Below are positions 34,951-44,085 of a stretch of 64,000 nt of DNA, one piece after another; position 1 is the first letter of the stretch; the number at the start of each line of letters is the position of its first letter. A model generated the notes under the pieces. It was not told the DNA's origin. It saw only the letters and a program-made list of their open reading frames with translations, and made no database searches. The stretch spans positions 33,047-97,046 of the forward strand of contig NZ_BPFA01000018.1 in the NCBI RefSeq assembly GCF_019655055.1, read 5' to 3'. The translations under genes were made by a program, and so were the position numbers. This DNA comes from Shewanella sp. MBTL60-112-B2 (GTDB lineage Bacteria; Pseudomonadota; Gammaproteobacteria; Enterobacterales; Shewanellaceae).

Positions 34951-35763
34951 ATGAGCCGTTTGCGTTACCTCGCTTTATTACTCCCCCTGTTTTCTTTGCC
35001 GACTATGGCTGAGGCTGAAGTCGACTACAGCCACTACGCATTTGCTAATTATCTCGGTAGTGGTATCTATCGTACTTCAGGCCAAAATGCTACGGTTGCG
35101 AATATTCCCATTAGCTTCGATCTCAAACGCTCCGAAGACGAATCTTTAGTATTAAATACACCTGTCTCTATGGGCTTTTTCAACTTCACCTGGAGTGATT
35201 TACCCGAAGGAGAGTTTCCGTCGAGTGTTGGCACTTTAACCGTTACTCCAGGGATTGAGTATCGAGTAAAAACCTCCGAAACCCATGAGTTTCAAACCTA
35301 CGCCGATCTTGGCTTTGGCACTAACTTTACCAATGGAAATGATGTCGTTATCTATTCTGCAGGCATGTCTAGCTTGCTTGATTTTAAGTTAGGCGACACT
35401 TCGCCAATTTGGGTTAATAGACTCTTTTTTGCAGGTTATACCACGTTAAATGACAACAGCAGCGAAACTTATTCTGCGGTGCAATCTGGTGTTGATATTG
35501 GCACTAACTATTACTTTCAAGCGAAAGGGGTAGAGATTGAGCCGAGGTTTTTTGTGGCGGGCTATTGGTACTTTGATAGGCTAAAGTTTACTACGCCGTT
35601 TGAAGAAGACGTGTTGGTGTCAAATAGCTATGAAGTGGGTATGACTTTCGCGTTTTCAAAACCCATAGGCTGGGATTTAATTAATATTGACCGCTTTGGC
35701 TTGAGTTATCGGGCTGGGGACGGCATTGAAGTGTGGCGTTTAATTTTTGAGTTCCCTATCTAA
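34951..35763 (+). CDS. Predicted outer-membrane beta-barrel protein
   Basis: A 270-residue protein with a cleavable signal peptide (LALLLPLFSLPTMAEA/EVD). The remainder alternates hydrophobic and polar residues, with many Tyr/Phe and Gly/Asn/Thr turns, and ends in LIFEFPI. Together these fit a small outer-membrane beta-barrel. It may belong to the solitary autotransporter-like barrel group (PF11557), but I cannot confirm that. No passenger domain or partner gene is present. Function unknown. A 13-bp perfect inverted repeat lies downstream. Confidence 0.7.
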   Translation: MSRLRYLALLLPLFSLPTMAEAEVDYSHYAFANYLGSGIYRTSGQNATVANIPISFDLKRSEDESLVLNTPVSMGFFNFTWSDLPEGEFPSSVGTLTVTPGIEYRVKTSETHEFQTYADLGFGTNFTNGNDVVIYSAGMSSLLDFKLGDTSPIWVNRLFFAGYTTLNDNSSETYSAVQSGVDIGTNYYFQAKGVEIEPRFFVAGYWYFDRLKFTTPFEEDVLVSNSYEVGMTFAFSKPIGWDLINIDRFGLSYRAGDGIEVWRLIFEFPI

Positions 35764-35794
35764 CACAGATAAAAAGCGTTCTCCAAATTGAAGA

Positions 35795-35827
35795 GACATT
35801 GGTTTAACCGTAGATTAAACCAATGTC
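35795..35827. terminator. 13-bp perfect inverted repeat
   Basis: GACATTGGTTTAA / TTAAACCAATGTC with a 7-base loop lies between convergent genes. It is probably a bidirectional terminator, although neither side has a T run. Confidence 0.55.
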
Positions 35828-35848
35828 ATCGTTCAGAGAAGGCTGGGT

Positions 35849-36166
35849 TTATTTGCCCCAGATTTTTGCATTCGCTTCAGGTAACGGCTCTTTAGACCTC
35901 TGTGGCTTAGGCGTTTTATATTCAGCGTCATATTCTCTTGGCGCTGGCAGAGGCAATTTATGCATCTTAAGATAAAGGTATTCAACCTTATCTCTCGCCC
36001 ATTGCGTCTTACGCAAAAACTTTAAACTCGATTTTATACTTGGATCATGATTAAAGCAGCGGATATCAATTCGGCTACCTAGCTCTTCCCAACCATAATG
36101 GTCGACGAGATCTGTTAATAAATCTTCGAGCTTAATGCCGTGCAGTGGGTTGTTTACTTGAGTCAT
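35849..36166 (-). CDS. VF530 family DNA-binding protein
   Basis: A 105-residue protein of the VF530 (DUF2132) family. The conserved N-terminal domain reads [34 protein letters not shown], then [21 protein letters not shown] (about residues 5-65). The structural prototype from Vibrio fischeri has a helical DNA-binding-like fold, but its cellular role is not established. A Pro/Lys-rich tail follows. Monocistronic. Confidence 0.88.
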   Translation of the reverse strand: MTQVNNPLHGIKLEDLLTDLVDHYGWEELGSRIDIRCFNHDPSIKSSLKFLRKTQWARDKVEYLYLKMHKLPLPAPREYDAEYKTPKPQRSKEPLPEANAKIWGK

Positions 36167-36260
36167 AGTCTTGTTGCAATCGTCTTGTTGGTACTTACCT
36201 GTATCGGTTAATTATATCAGCTTATTAATGACAGATCTTGGTCATTAATTTTGGCTAACA

Positions 36261-36284
36261 AAAAGGCCACCATCGGCGGCCTTT
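36261..36284 (-). terminator. Intrinsic terminator after the rhodanese gene
   Basis: On the minus strand, AAAGGCCGCC-GAT-GGTGGCCTTTTT forms a compact stem with a T run, 46 bp past the rhodanese stop codon. Confidence 0.8.
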
Positions 36285-36330
36285 AACTCTAATTGTTCTA
36301 GTGCAGATACTGATTGTTATGTAGTGGTAT

Positions 36331-36726
36331 TTAGTGTTGTTTACTCATCAGCATTTGATATCCACCACCGTTGTAAACGTTAGTGTAACCTTCACTTACA
36401 AGCATTTTATTGGCGATACCACTGCGGTTACCGCTACGGCAATAGACAATCACAGAGCGATCTTTTGCTATCTGCTTGTTGCTAAATACACTATTAATTT
36501 GCTCATAAGGAATATTGATAGCGTTCGGTAGATGGCCCTGAGCAAATTCTTCTGCTGTGCGTACGTCTACGACTAATGCGCCAGCTTCAATCTTTTGCCA
36601 AGCAACCTTAGCGTCTTGATCGGCGGCGCTAGCTAATGTGCTAAACATCATTAGTAAAACACTTAGCCCTAGCAACCAAATTATATTTTTTGGTAGTTTA
36701 TGCTGTAAATTAAAAGCGTTACTCAT
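36331..36726 (-). CDS. Periplasmic rhodanese-like protein
   Basis: A 131-residue single-domain rhodanese. A signal peptide ends near STLASAAD. The active-site loop is VIVYCRSGNRSG (Cys about residue 95) and VDVRTAEEFAQGHLPNAINIP is the family entry motif. It probably handles sulfane sulfur in the periplasm. The ATG at 36726 has AAAGG seven bases upstream. An in-frame ATG at 36747, adjoining the previous stop codon, has none. It is the last gene of a run with a DUF2892 membrane protein and an RND efflux pair. Confidence 0.88.
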   Translation of the reverse strand: MSNAFNLQHKLPKNIIWLLGLSVLLMMFSTLASAADQDAKVAWQKIEAGALVVDVRTAEEFAQGHLPNAINIPYEQINSVFSNKQIAKDRSVIVYCRSGNRSGIANKMLVSEGYTNVYNGGGYQMLMSKQH

Positions 36727-36750
36727 CAATATACCTTTATTTGTCATTAT

Positions 36751-36969
36751 TTAGTTTTGATTGGCAGTCGCTAGCTGTGCTTCTGATTTAAAGCCTAGCT
36801 TACGCAAAATTATGGCTGCCGGACAAAATCCAGTATAGGCGCTTTGTAATAAATTAGCTCCCACAAAAACAGTGAGCCAGATAAAATTATCGTTATTCCA
36901 GACAGTTAGGGCTATTGATAGTAAAACCATAAAGCCTGCAAATGCCATGATGGCACGTTCAATTGACAT
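36751..36969 (-). CDS. DUF2892 (YgaP-like) inner membrane protein
   Basis: A 72-residue protein with two hydrophobic segments. The family pattern is visible: MSIERAIMAFAGFMVLLSIAL, then LTVFVGANLLQSAYTGFCPAAIILRKLG with the conserved G-x-CP motif. DUF2892 is the membrane half of E. coli YgaP, where it is fused to a rhodanese. Here the two domains are adjacent separate genes, which supports a joint role in sulfur handling. GGAG precedes the start codon. Confidence 0.88.
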   Translation of the reverse strand: MSIERAIMAFAGFMVLLSIALTVWNNDNFIWLTVFVGANLLQSAYTGFCPAAIILRKLGFKSEAQLATANQN

Positions 36970-36995
36970 GGGAACTCCTTTTAATGGGAAGTGAT

Positions 36996-37017
36996 TATGG
37001 CGGTACTGACCGCCATA
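36996..37017. other. Intercistronic hairpin
   Basis: TATGGCGGT-ACTG-ACCGCCATA is a perfect 9-bp stem between the RND gene stop codon and the DUF2892 start. No T run; it may stabilise or process the message. Confidence 0.6.
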
Positions 37018-37029
37018 AATAGAGATAGA

Positions 37030-40000
37030 CTATAGATAACGCTTTTTCATCGCTGCGTAATAAAGCACAGGAATAACCACTAAGGTTAATAGTGTTGAGA
37101 TCAAGATCCCGAAAATAAGGCTAATAGCTAGGCCATTAAAAATCGGGTCATCTATTATAAAGAGTGCACCTATCATAGCCGCCAAGGCTGTTAGCATAAT
37201 TGGCTTTGCTCGCACGGCTCCAGAGTGGATAACCGCCTGTTGAAATGGCACGCCTGCGGCCGTTTCTTGATGAATGAAGTCGACTAATAGAATCGAGTTG
37301 CGCACTATGATCCCCGCCAACGCAATCATGCCTATCATGGAGGTGGCGGTAAATTGGGCTCCCAAGAGGGCATGGCCTGGCATCACCCCAATAATGGTTA
37401 GTGGAATTGGAGCCATAATAATCAGTGGAACCAGATATGATCTAAATTGGGCGACCACTAATAGATAAATAGCGATCATGCCCACGGCATAGGCAATTCC
37501 CATGTCTCTGAACGTCTCGTAGGTCACTTTCCATTCTCCATCCCAGAGCACTGCGACGCTATCGAGTCCGCTAGGTTGGCTGATGTAGTGCTGTTCGAAG
37601 TCTAAATTTGCCGCTAAATTAACATCTGAGGCTTTATCATTTATCTGAGCGACCATATCAAACATGCCATAAAGAGGACTGTCCAGGGGGCCTGCCATAT
37701 CGGCAACCACCATGATCATCGGGATCATGTTTTTATGAATGATAGGGGCATCGATATTACCTTTATCAATTCTGACTAACTCAGAGACGGCAACCGCTTG
37801 GCCATTACTGCCACGCAGCGTCAGGTTTAGCACTTGCTCTAAATCAACTTTCGCGCCTTCTTGCAGTTGGATTTTAATTGGCACCGCATGTTTATGGTTA
37901 GCTTTATGTAGGTAGCTGATATTCTTACCACCGACAGACGTTGCGACTAAGTCGACTATCTGGCTATAAGGTACGCCAAGTAAGCTCGCTTTACTTCTGT
38001 CGATGATCACTTGCCATTTAGCTGCCGACTCAGGTAAATAGATATCGACATCGACTACATCTTTGGTCTCTTTAAATAACCCTAGTAGTTGGTTTGCAGC
38101 CTGCTCACGAATTGCTTCACTAGGGCCATAAACTTCAGCAAGAATTGGCGACCAAACCGGTGGGCCAGGTGGCACCTCAACCACTTTTATATTGGCATTG
38201 TACTTTTTACCAATTGCCTGAAGTGGTGCCCTAACCGATAGTGCGATGCTATGACTGTCACGGTCTCGATGTTTTTTATCGACTAAGTTAACTTGGATAT
38301 CGCCAAGCTCTTGTGTTTGGCGCAGGAAGTAATGGCGCACTAAACCATTAAAGTTGATGGGAGCACTGGTGCCAGCATAGAGTTGGTAACTTTCTACTTC
38401 TTCTACTTGATTAAGGTAACGACCTAACTCTTTTAATGCTTTTTGAGTCTGCTCAACAGGTGTACCTTCAGGTAGGTCGACCATGACTTGAAACTCAGAC
38501 TTATTATCGAAGGGTAGCATCTTCAGTACCACCAATTTTGCCATAGGTAGTGCCACGGCCCCGGCAATCAGAATAAAAATACCAGCAGCCAAACCTAGCC
38601 GAGCTTTTCTGGCATTTTTACCCAGTACGAAGGGACCAATTAAGCGATTGAATAGGGTAAACATCATGCCTTGGTCTTTACTATGACCACCTTTAACATC
38701 AAGGCTATCATCGTTATGCTGTGACCTTGGGTGTTTTAATAATTTACGACTTAGCCAAGGGGTGATCATGAACGCTACTGCAAGCGAGATTAGCATACCC
38801 ATACTGGCATTGATTGGAATAGGGCTCATATAAGGCCCCATCAAACCTGATACAAAGGCCATTGGTAACAAAGCCGCAATAACCGTAAAGGTCGCCAAAA
38901 TAGTCGGGCCGCCAACTTCGTCAACAGCGATTGGAATCAATTCTGAAAACGAGCGCTTGCCCATTGCCATATGTCGGTGAATGTTTTCAACCACTACGAT
39001 GGCGTCATCAACTAAGATCCCGATAGAGAAAATCAGTGCAAATAGCGAGATCCGGTTTAGGGTGAATCCCCATGCCCAGGAGGCAAAAAGAGTGAAAGCT
39101 AAGGTGATGATAATGGCTATGCCGACCACTACGGCTTCTCTAAACCCCATGGTGATTAGGACTAAGATCACCACTGCGGCAGAAGCAAAGATCAGTTTTA
39201 AAATTAGGGTATTGGCTTTGTCTCCAGCTGTCTCACCATAGTTTCGTGAAGTGCTCACTTCTATGCCGTTAGGGATCAACACGTTTTGAACTTTATCGAC
39301 TCTATTGATAATAGCGTTCGCGACATCAACGGCATTCATACCGGGTTGCTTGCCAATGGCGATAGTGACAGCCGGATAGATATCTTGCTTGTCGCCATGC
39401 CATGCACTTTGAGTAGGTATGTCAGCTTTAAGGGTGATATCGGCAAAGTCAGCGAGGTAAACGGGGGCAGCATGGCCGTCGCTATCTTTTTTTACCGCGA
39501 CCACGAGTTGTTTCACATCTTCAATACTTTGCAGGAACTGACCCGCTTGCACTTTTATCTCTTGATTACCTTGAACTAGAGAACTTGGCATTGAGATATG
39601 ATTGTTACTCATTAGGCTTTGATTTATTTCGTCAAACGAGACGCCGAAATAATTCATTTTAAGCGGATCGATTCTAACGTTGAGGCTCAGTTGTTGATCA
39701 CCAAAGGAGCTAATCTCTCTGGTACCGGGGATCCTTTTTATCTCTGTTTCTAAGCCGTTAGCCACATGAGTGAGCATCTCTGCGGATATTTTAGGATCTT
39801 TAGACCATAGAGTGAGGCTAACAATAGGAACATCATCTATGCCACGAGGTTTAATTTGTGGCTCTCCGACACCGGCTTCGAGCGGAAGCTTATACTGGTT
39901 GGAGTAAAGCTGATTGTAGAGTTTGACTATGGCCTCATTACGAGCAATGCCCACCTCAAACACCACGATAAACAGGGCTCCATCGGGTTGTGAAAATGAG

Positions 40001-40269
40001 TAGAGGGTATCTATACCTTTAATTTCAGAGATTATCTGCTCGGTTGGCAGGGTGACTAAGGTTTCTACTTCACGCGGGGTTGCGCCAGGGAAGGGGACAA
40101 ACACATCGGCAAAGGTGACATCGATTTGCGGCTCTTCCTCTTTAGGCGTCACGATTATTGCAAATAAGCCGAACAGTAAGCCTAAGAGTGCCAATAATGG
40201 TGTGATAGCACTGGATTGAAACGCGCTAGCAATACGTCCAGAAATACCTAATTTGTTTTGAGTTTGCAT
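37030..40269 (-). CDS. RND-family efflux transporter permease
   Basis: A 1079-residue inner-membrane resistance-nodulation-division pump with twelve expected helices and two large periplasmic loops. TM4 carries the proton-relay pair in FSIGILVDDAIVVVENIHRH. PFPGATPREVETLVTLPTEQII and the C-terminal GIIVRNSILLVDFIHQE are further family marks. It resembles the branch of divergent AcrB-type pumps often paired with sulfur or heavy-metal genes rather than classical AcrB; the substrate is unknown. Its adaptor lies 35 bp upstream. No outer-membrane TolC-type gene is in the unit. Confidence 0.92.
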   Translation of the reverse strand: MQTQNKLGISGRIASAFQSSAITPLLALLGLLFGLFAIIVTPKEEEPQIDVTFADVFVPFPGATPREVETLVTLPTEQIISEIKGIDTLYSFSQPDGALFIVVFEVGIARNEAIVKLYNQLYSNQYKLPLEAGVGEPQIKPRGIDDVPIVSLTLWSKDPKISAEMLTHVANGLETEIKRIPGTREISSFGDQQLSLNVRIDPLKMNYFGVSFDEINQSLMSNNHISMPSSLVQGNQEIKVQAGQFLQSIEDVKQLVVAVKKDSDGHAAPVYLADFADITLKADIPTQSAWHGDKQDIYPAVTIAIGKQPGMNAVDVANAIINRVDKVQNVLIPNGIEVSTSRNYGETAGDKANTLILKLIFASAAVVILVLITMGFREAVVVGIAIIITLAFTLFASWAWGFTLNRISLFALIFSIGILVDDAIVVVENIHRHMAMGKRSFSELIPIAVDEVGGPTILATFTVIAALLPMAFVSGLMGPYMSPIPINASMGMLISLAVAFMITPWLSRKLLKHPRSQHNDDSLDVKGGHSKDQGMMFTLFNRLIGPFVLGKNARKARLGLAAGIFILIAGAVALPMAKLVVLKMLPFDNKSEFQVMVDLPEGTPVEQTQKALKELGRYLNQVEEVESYQLYAGTSAPINFNGLVRHYFLRQTQELGDIQVNLVDKKHRDRDSHSIALSVRAPLQAIGKKYNANIKVVEVPPGPPVWSPILAEVYGPSEAIREQAANQLLGLFKETKDVVDVDIYLPESAAKWQVIIDRSKASLLGVPYSQIVDLVATSVGGKNISYLHKANHKHAVPIKIQLQEGAKVDLEQVLNLTLRGSNGQAVAVSELVRIDKGNIDAPIIHKNMIPMIMVVADMAGPLDSPLYGMFDMVAQINDKASDVNLAANLDFEQHYISQPSGLDSVAVLWDGEWKVTYETFRDMGIAYAVGMIAIYLLVVAQFRSYLVPLIIMAPIPLTIIGVMPGHALLGAQFTATSMIGMIALAGIIVRNSILLVDFIHQETAAGVPFQQAVIHSGAVRAKPIMLTALAAMIGALFIIDDPIFNGLAISLIFGILISTLLTLVVIPVLYYAAMKKRYL

Positions 40270-40304
40270 GACAGGCCTTCCTTAAAACTAGATTCGATTA
40301 GGTT

Positions 40305-41393
40305 TCATGGTTTATTGCTTTGCTTAAGCAGTAACAGTGCGTGGTAGGCATCTTTAGCAACCACATCGCCTTCAGATAACCCAGCTAAGATCTCGACTTT
40401 GCTATTATCGTTGAGCCCAGTTCTGACCTGGTTGAGTATCCATGTGTCATTTTGCTGAATATAAACAGCGCTGAGTTCATTCATGGTGAGTAATGACGAT
40501 TCGGGGACAAATATGGCGCGACGACTACCGCTAATAAATTGCGCTTTAATTAAACTGCCAGGGATCACTCCTTCGATATTCTCTGGTAGGTTGATACGGA
40601 CTTTATAGCTGTGACTCTTTGGGTCAACAAAGGTGAAGAGGGTCAGTTCATCACTGCTAATTTGTTTGCCATTAGCAAGGGTTAGCTTGAAATTTGCTTG
40701 CTGTTTGAGGGCGTCAACATAGCGCTGAGGAACTTGAGTGACCGCGCGCATCTGGTTTAATGAGTAACCTGAGTATAAGGCTTGCCCAGGGCTGACAGTT
40801 TCGCCCTCTTCGACATGCCTATGGGTGACAACGCCGGCAAATGGTGCACTGACAAGAGTATATTTTAAGGATTCATTGGCTTGAGTCATTCCAGCCTTTG
40901 CTGCGCTAACAGCTTGTTGTGCGGATGTAGCGTTAGCTTCGGCTTCATCCATTGCCCCCTTGGAAATGGCTCCCTTAGGAAACAAGGCTTGATAGCGCTT
41001 AAGCTGCTGCTGGGCTTCAACATTAACGGCGCGGGCCTTGGCGTAATTGGCTTCTGCGGCGGCGAGCTGGGCACCTTGCTCTTTACTGGTGATCTCAAGT
41101 AATGGTGCACCGGCTGTAACTATATCGTTGATATCGTAATTGAGCTTAATAATACGCCCTGAGGTTTGCGCCGATACGGTAGCAGATTTCGTCGGCTCGA
41201 CGACGGCGTCTAGCTGTACCCAGTTAGGGTAAGGCTTTAAACTTACTTTTATTGATTCTAAATGCTCATATTCAGTAACCGCTCTAGGCTCAGCCAATAC
41301 CGATGCAGATAGGCTCAAAAATGGTAGAGAGCTTATTAATAGATAGGCAAGTAGGGCAGTGTTTTTCAGGGCGTTTTTTTGGGAATTATTCAT
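40305..41393 (-). CDS. RND periplasmic adaptor (HlyD/MFP)
   Basis: A 362-residue membrane fusion protein and partner of the RND pump encoded next. An N-terminal hydrophobic signal (LLAYLLISSLPFLSLSASVLA) precedes the first half of a lipoyl domain (VSAQTSGRIIKLNYDINDIV). The helical hairpin follows (about 105-170, Ala/Gln-rich). The second lipoyl half is LVSAPFAGVVTHRHVEEGE, with beta-barrel and membrane-proximal domains after it. First gene of the RND/DUF2892/rhodanese run. No regulator gene is adjacent. Confidence 0.92.
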   Translation of the reverse strand: MNNSQKNALKNTALLAYLLISSLPFLSLSASVLAEPRAVTEYEHLESIKVSLKPYPNWVQLDAVVEPTKSATVSAQTSGRIIKLNYDINDIVTAGAPLLEITSKEQGAQLAAAEANYAKARAVNVEAQQQLKRYQALFPKGAISKGAMDEAEANATSAQQAVSAAKAGMTQANESLKYTLVSAPFAGVVTHRHVEEGETVSPGQALYSGYSLNQMRAVTQVPQRYVDALKQQANFKLTLANGKQISSDELTLFTFVDPKSHSYKVRINLPENIEGVIPGSLIKAQFISGSRRAIFVPESSLLTMNELSAVYIQQNDTWILNQVRTGLNDNSKVEILAGLSEGDVVAKDAYHALLLLKQSNKP

Positions 41394-41570
41394 TTTATTG
41401 TTTTATCAAAACCAGTCCATGCAATAATTCTAATGGAAGTGTTTTTTATGTGCAATAATTATTTATTAGAAAAACACGATGAATATTGGCGAGGCTACAG
41501 TCTCACTTTCAATCAGTGTGCTCAAAAGTGAACATGACTAAGAAGTAGATTGCCGTTACACGGGAAATGC

Positions 41571-41601
41571 AAAAAGGCTTAACCTAAGTTAAGCCTTTTT
41601 T
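41571..41601. terminator. Bidirectional terminator
   Basis: AAAAAGGCTTAA-CCTAAG-TTAAGCCTTTTTT. The perfect stem lies 26 bp past the SIMPL gene stop codon on the minus strand, with A and T runs on either side. Confidence 0.85.
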
Positions 41602-41626
41602 CTATCTGTGCGGTAAATCTTGAGCG

Positions 41627-42343
41627 CTAATCGTTCAGATAATAGGTCAATGTCGAAACAATTCGCACTTTCTTGATATAAGGCGTGTTGCTGTCTCTGT
41701 CATTGATACTAAATTGTCCTTGGGAAGCTTGCTTGATTTTCCCTAACTTAGAGTCAGAATCCTTAGCAAACTTCTCAGCGACCTGACGAGCATTTTGGGT
41801 TGCCGATTGAATCATCTCAGGCTTAACCTTGTTTAACTCAGTAAATAGAAATTGTGCTTTGCTGTTGTAGTCTTGATCGGAAATGGCAATGCCATCTTTT
41901 GCGAGACTGAGCATATTGGTGCGGGTTTTGAGTAACAACTCGACTTTGTGGGTATAGAGGGAAATAGATATTTTAGCCGCATAACGGTATTTCACATTTG
42001 GGTCGACAAAACCTTGGGCTTGTCTGTCTTCAATAGCGGGTAGTGCTACGGTAATTTCATCTTCACTAAAACCTTGCTGTTTTAGAAAATTGACCACTTT
42101 ATCGGTCTTGATTTGCACGCTTTGATACAGGTTATCAAGGTCGTTATCGACTTCGGTAAAGCGAATCGGCCATATGGCGACATTGGCGCTAACTTCTTTT
42201 TCAGCTAGGCCTTTAACCGTAACGGTTCGCTCCATTGTTTTCATCTTAATAAGCTTATCGCCAACGGTGCTGGCTGACATGATTAAACCTAAGCAGAGTA
42301 AACCACCCAAAATAAGGGCGGGAAGGGCATTGCTCTTAGACAT
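41627..42343 (-). CDS. SIMPL domain protein (DUF541)
   Basis: A 238-residue protein with one N-terminal membrane anchor (LILGGLLCLGLIMSASTVGD) and a periplasmic SIMPL/DUF541 domain. MERTVTVKGLAEKEVSANVAIW at the start of the domain and QNARQVAEKFAKDSDSKLGKI toward the end are typical. Homologues (E. coli YggE, Brucella BP26) are linked to oxidative-stress resistance or form ring oligomers; the role here is unknown. Single-gene unit. Confidence 0.88.
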   Translation of the reverse strand: MSKSNALPALILGGLLCLGLIMSASTVGDKLIKMKTMERTVTVKGLAEKEVSANVAIWPIRFTEVDNDLDNLYQSVQIKTDKVVNFLKQQGFSEDEITVALPAIEDRQAQGFVDPNVKYRYAAKISISLYTHKVELLLKTRTNMLSLAKDGIAISDQDYNSKAQFLFTELNKVKPEMIQSATQNARQVAEKFAKDSDSKLGKIKQASQGQFSINDRDSNTPYIKKVRIVSTLTYYLND

Positions 42344-42432
42344 ATGATGCTCAAAGCGATTATTGATGGATTAACGTTAGCAAGAATATCCTTATTAGGA
42401 CAAATAAATTAGCATTAATAAATGCGCAATAA

Positions 42433-42458
42433 AAAAGCCGCATTAATATGCGGCTTTT
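42433..42458. terminator. Terminator after fadL
   Basis: AAAAGCCGCAT-TAAT-ATGCGGCTTTT, an 11-bp stem. Read on the minus strand it lies downstream of fadL and has a T run. Confidence 0.85.
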
Positions 42459-42494
42459 AGAACTAGACAAACACTTTACAGCTAAGCGTTTAGC

Positions 42495-43730
42495 TTAGAA
42501 CTTGTAGTTGTACTGAATAGAGTAGTAAGTTGCATTCGACGTCGTAGTTGCGTCAATTAAACCAATTACACTTTGTTCAGTTAGGTGAGTCTCTTCGCCG
42601 CGAACAAACGCAATACCAAAGTCTAGGCTAGTGTGCTTAGATAGGTTGTAAGTTGCGCCCATAGTGTACCACTGGCGGTCTGAATCAGGAATTGAGATAG
42701 AGCTCACTTCGCCTACAACACCTTGGTCAAACATATAGCCTGCGCGTAGTGTCCAGCTATCATTTAAGGTGTAAGTACCACCTACGCTGAATAACCATGA
42801 ATCATCCCACGCGTACTTTTTAAGTTGTGCTTCTGCTGGATCTGTAACAGTGATTTCATGGAAATCACCCCAAGTGGTCATCTGTGCTGTGTAGTGTAGG
42901 GCAAACTTTTCTGTTAACTGGTGGAAACCCGCAACTTGGAAAATATCCGGAAGAGGAATGTTGATCTCTTCAAAGTCAGTGCCTAGGTAATTCACTGTAC
43001 CGTCAGCAGTGAACTCTGGACTGAAACGGTAGCTTACACCAAAGCGGTGATCAGCATTAATTTCATAAACCGCACCTACGATACCACCAAAAGCAATACC
43101 ATCAGCATCGACATCAGCAAGATCTGTATGCACAGGGCCTTCCATCGAAGGCATTGAGCCGCCGCGTGTTAGCGTGCCAGAACCATAGATAACATCAACA
43201 CCAGCACCAACACTGAAGTGGTCATTGAAACGGTATGATGCACTTAGGTTGAAGTTGATTGTGGTAACTTCGGTTTTACCTAGTAAGTCGATTGGTGGAG
43301 GGAGGATACCACCTACAATATTGCTGGATAGATCGGTTGTATCCGTACCTGTACCGAAGTTACTGAACATAGCTACACCGTAAGCAAACTTGTCATTTAC
43401 TGGGCTAACATAGTAAAAGTTAGGGATAACTTTTGCTTCAGCTGCATCATCAACGCTACCGTAATGTACCGAACCTAGGGCTACATCTTGTACTTCAACT
43501 TGCACGTCAGCATAAGTTAAGCCCATTGAAAGTTGTTTTTCGTCAAACAATGCCATAGCTGCTGGGTTACGTGAAAGTACTGATGCGTTATCAGCAATCA
43601 CGGCATCACCGGCGAATGCGCGACCGATACCTGTTGCCGATTGGGCGTTGATTTGAAAGCCGGCAGCCATTGTTTGAGTACTTACTAGAGCTACTGATAC
43701 AGCAATAAGAGTCTTGTTGAAAATCTTCAT
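42495..43730 (-). CDS. fadL: FadL-family outer membrane long-chain fatty acid transporter
   Basis: A 411-residue outer-membrane barrel that takes up long-chain fatty acids or other hydrophobic molecules. The signal peptide ends at TQTMA/AGFQINAQSATGIGRAFAG; the mature N-terminus with NPAAMALFD is the FadL hatch signature. The C-terminus YYSIQYNYKF ends in Phe, as barrel proteins do. The ATG at 43730 is chosen; a second in-frame ATG lies three codons upstream. With fadIJ in the same window, it suggests fatty acid use as a carbon source. Confidence 0.92.
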   Translation of the reverse strand: MKIFNKTLIAVSVALVSTQTMAAGFQINAQSATGIGRAFAGDAVIADNASVLSRNPAAMALFDEKQLSMGLTYADVQVEVQDVALGSVHYGSVDDAAEAKVIPNFYYVSPVNDKFAYGVAMFSNFGTGTDTTDLSSNIVGGILPPPIDLLGKTEVTTINFNLSASYRFNDHFSVGAGVDVIYGSGTLTRGGSMPSMEGPVHTDLADVDADGIAFGGIVGAVYEINADHRFGVSYRFSPEFTADGTVNYLGTDFEEINIPLPDIFQVAGFHQLTEKFALHYTAQMTTWGDFHEITVTDPAEAQLKKYAWDDSWLFSVGGTYTLNDSWTLRAGYMFDQGVVGEVSSISIPDSDRQWYTMGATYNLSKHTSLDFGIAFVRGEETHLTEQSVIGLIDATTTSNATYYSIQYNYKF

Positions 43731-44036
43731 TATTATCATCTCTATTATATTTTTGGTCTTGCTTATTTGGTGCTAATTTCATGATTAGCTGCAAGATCCA
43801 CTTATTAGACCAGTGCATAGTAGGTAGATGTGAGCAAGCTAACAACTCCGACCAGAATCGTTTTTTTGTTAATTATTAGTTAATTATAGCGCGTTTTTTT
43901 GGCTGATAATTAAGTGAGCAATTAAATTGAGCCTCAGAAAGTATAGCCAGCATAGGCTTGGGGCAACAAGTTGGTTTGACTCTGGGTTAATGGGATGTAA
44001 ATACGCTAAGATTTGTGAGGTAATTGATTAAAATAA

Positions 44037-44062
44037 AAAAAGCGTACAAGTGTACGCTTTTT
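44037..44062. terminator. Terminator after putP
   Basis: AAAAGCGTAC-AAGT-GTACGCTTTT lies 24 bp past the putP stop codon (minus strand), with flanking A/T runs on both sides. Confidence 0.85.
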
Positions 44063-44085
44063 ATCTGTTTTGCTCTCTATTGCAG

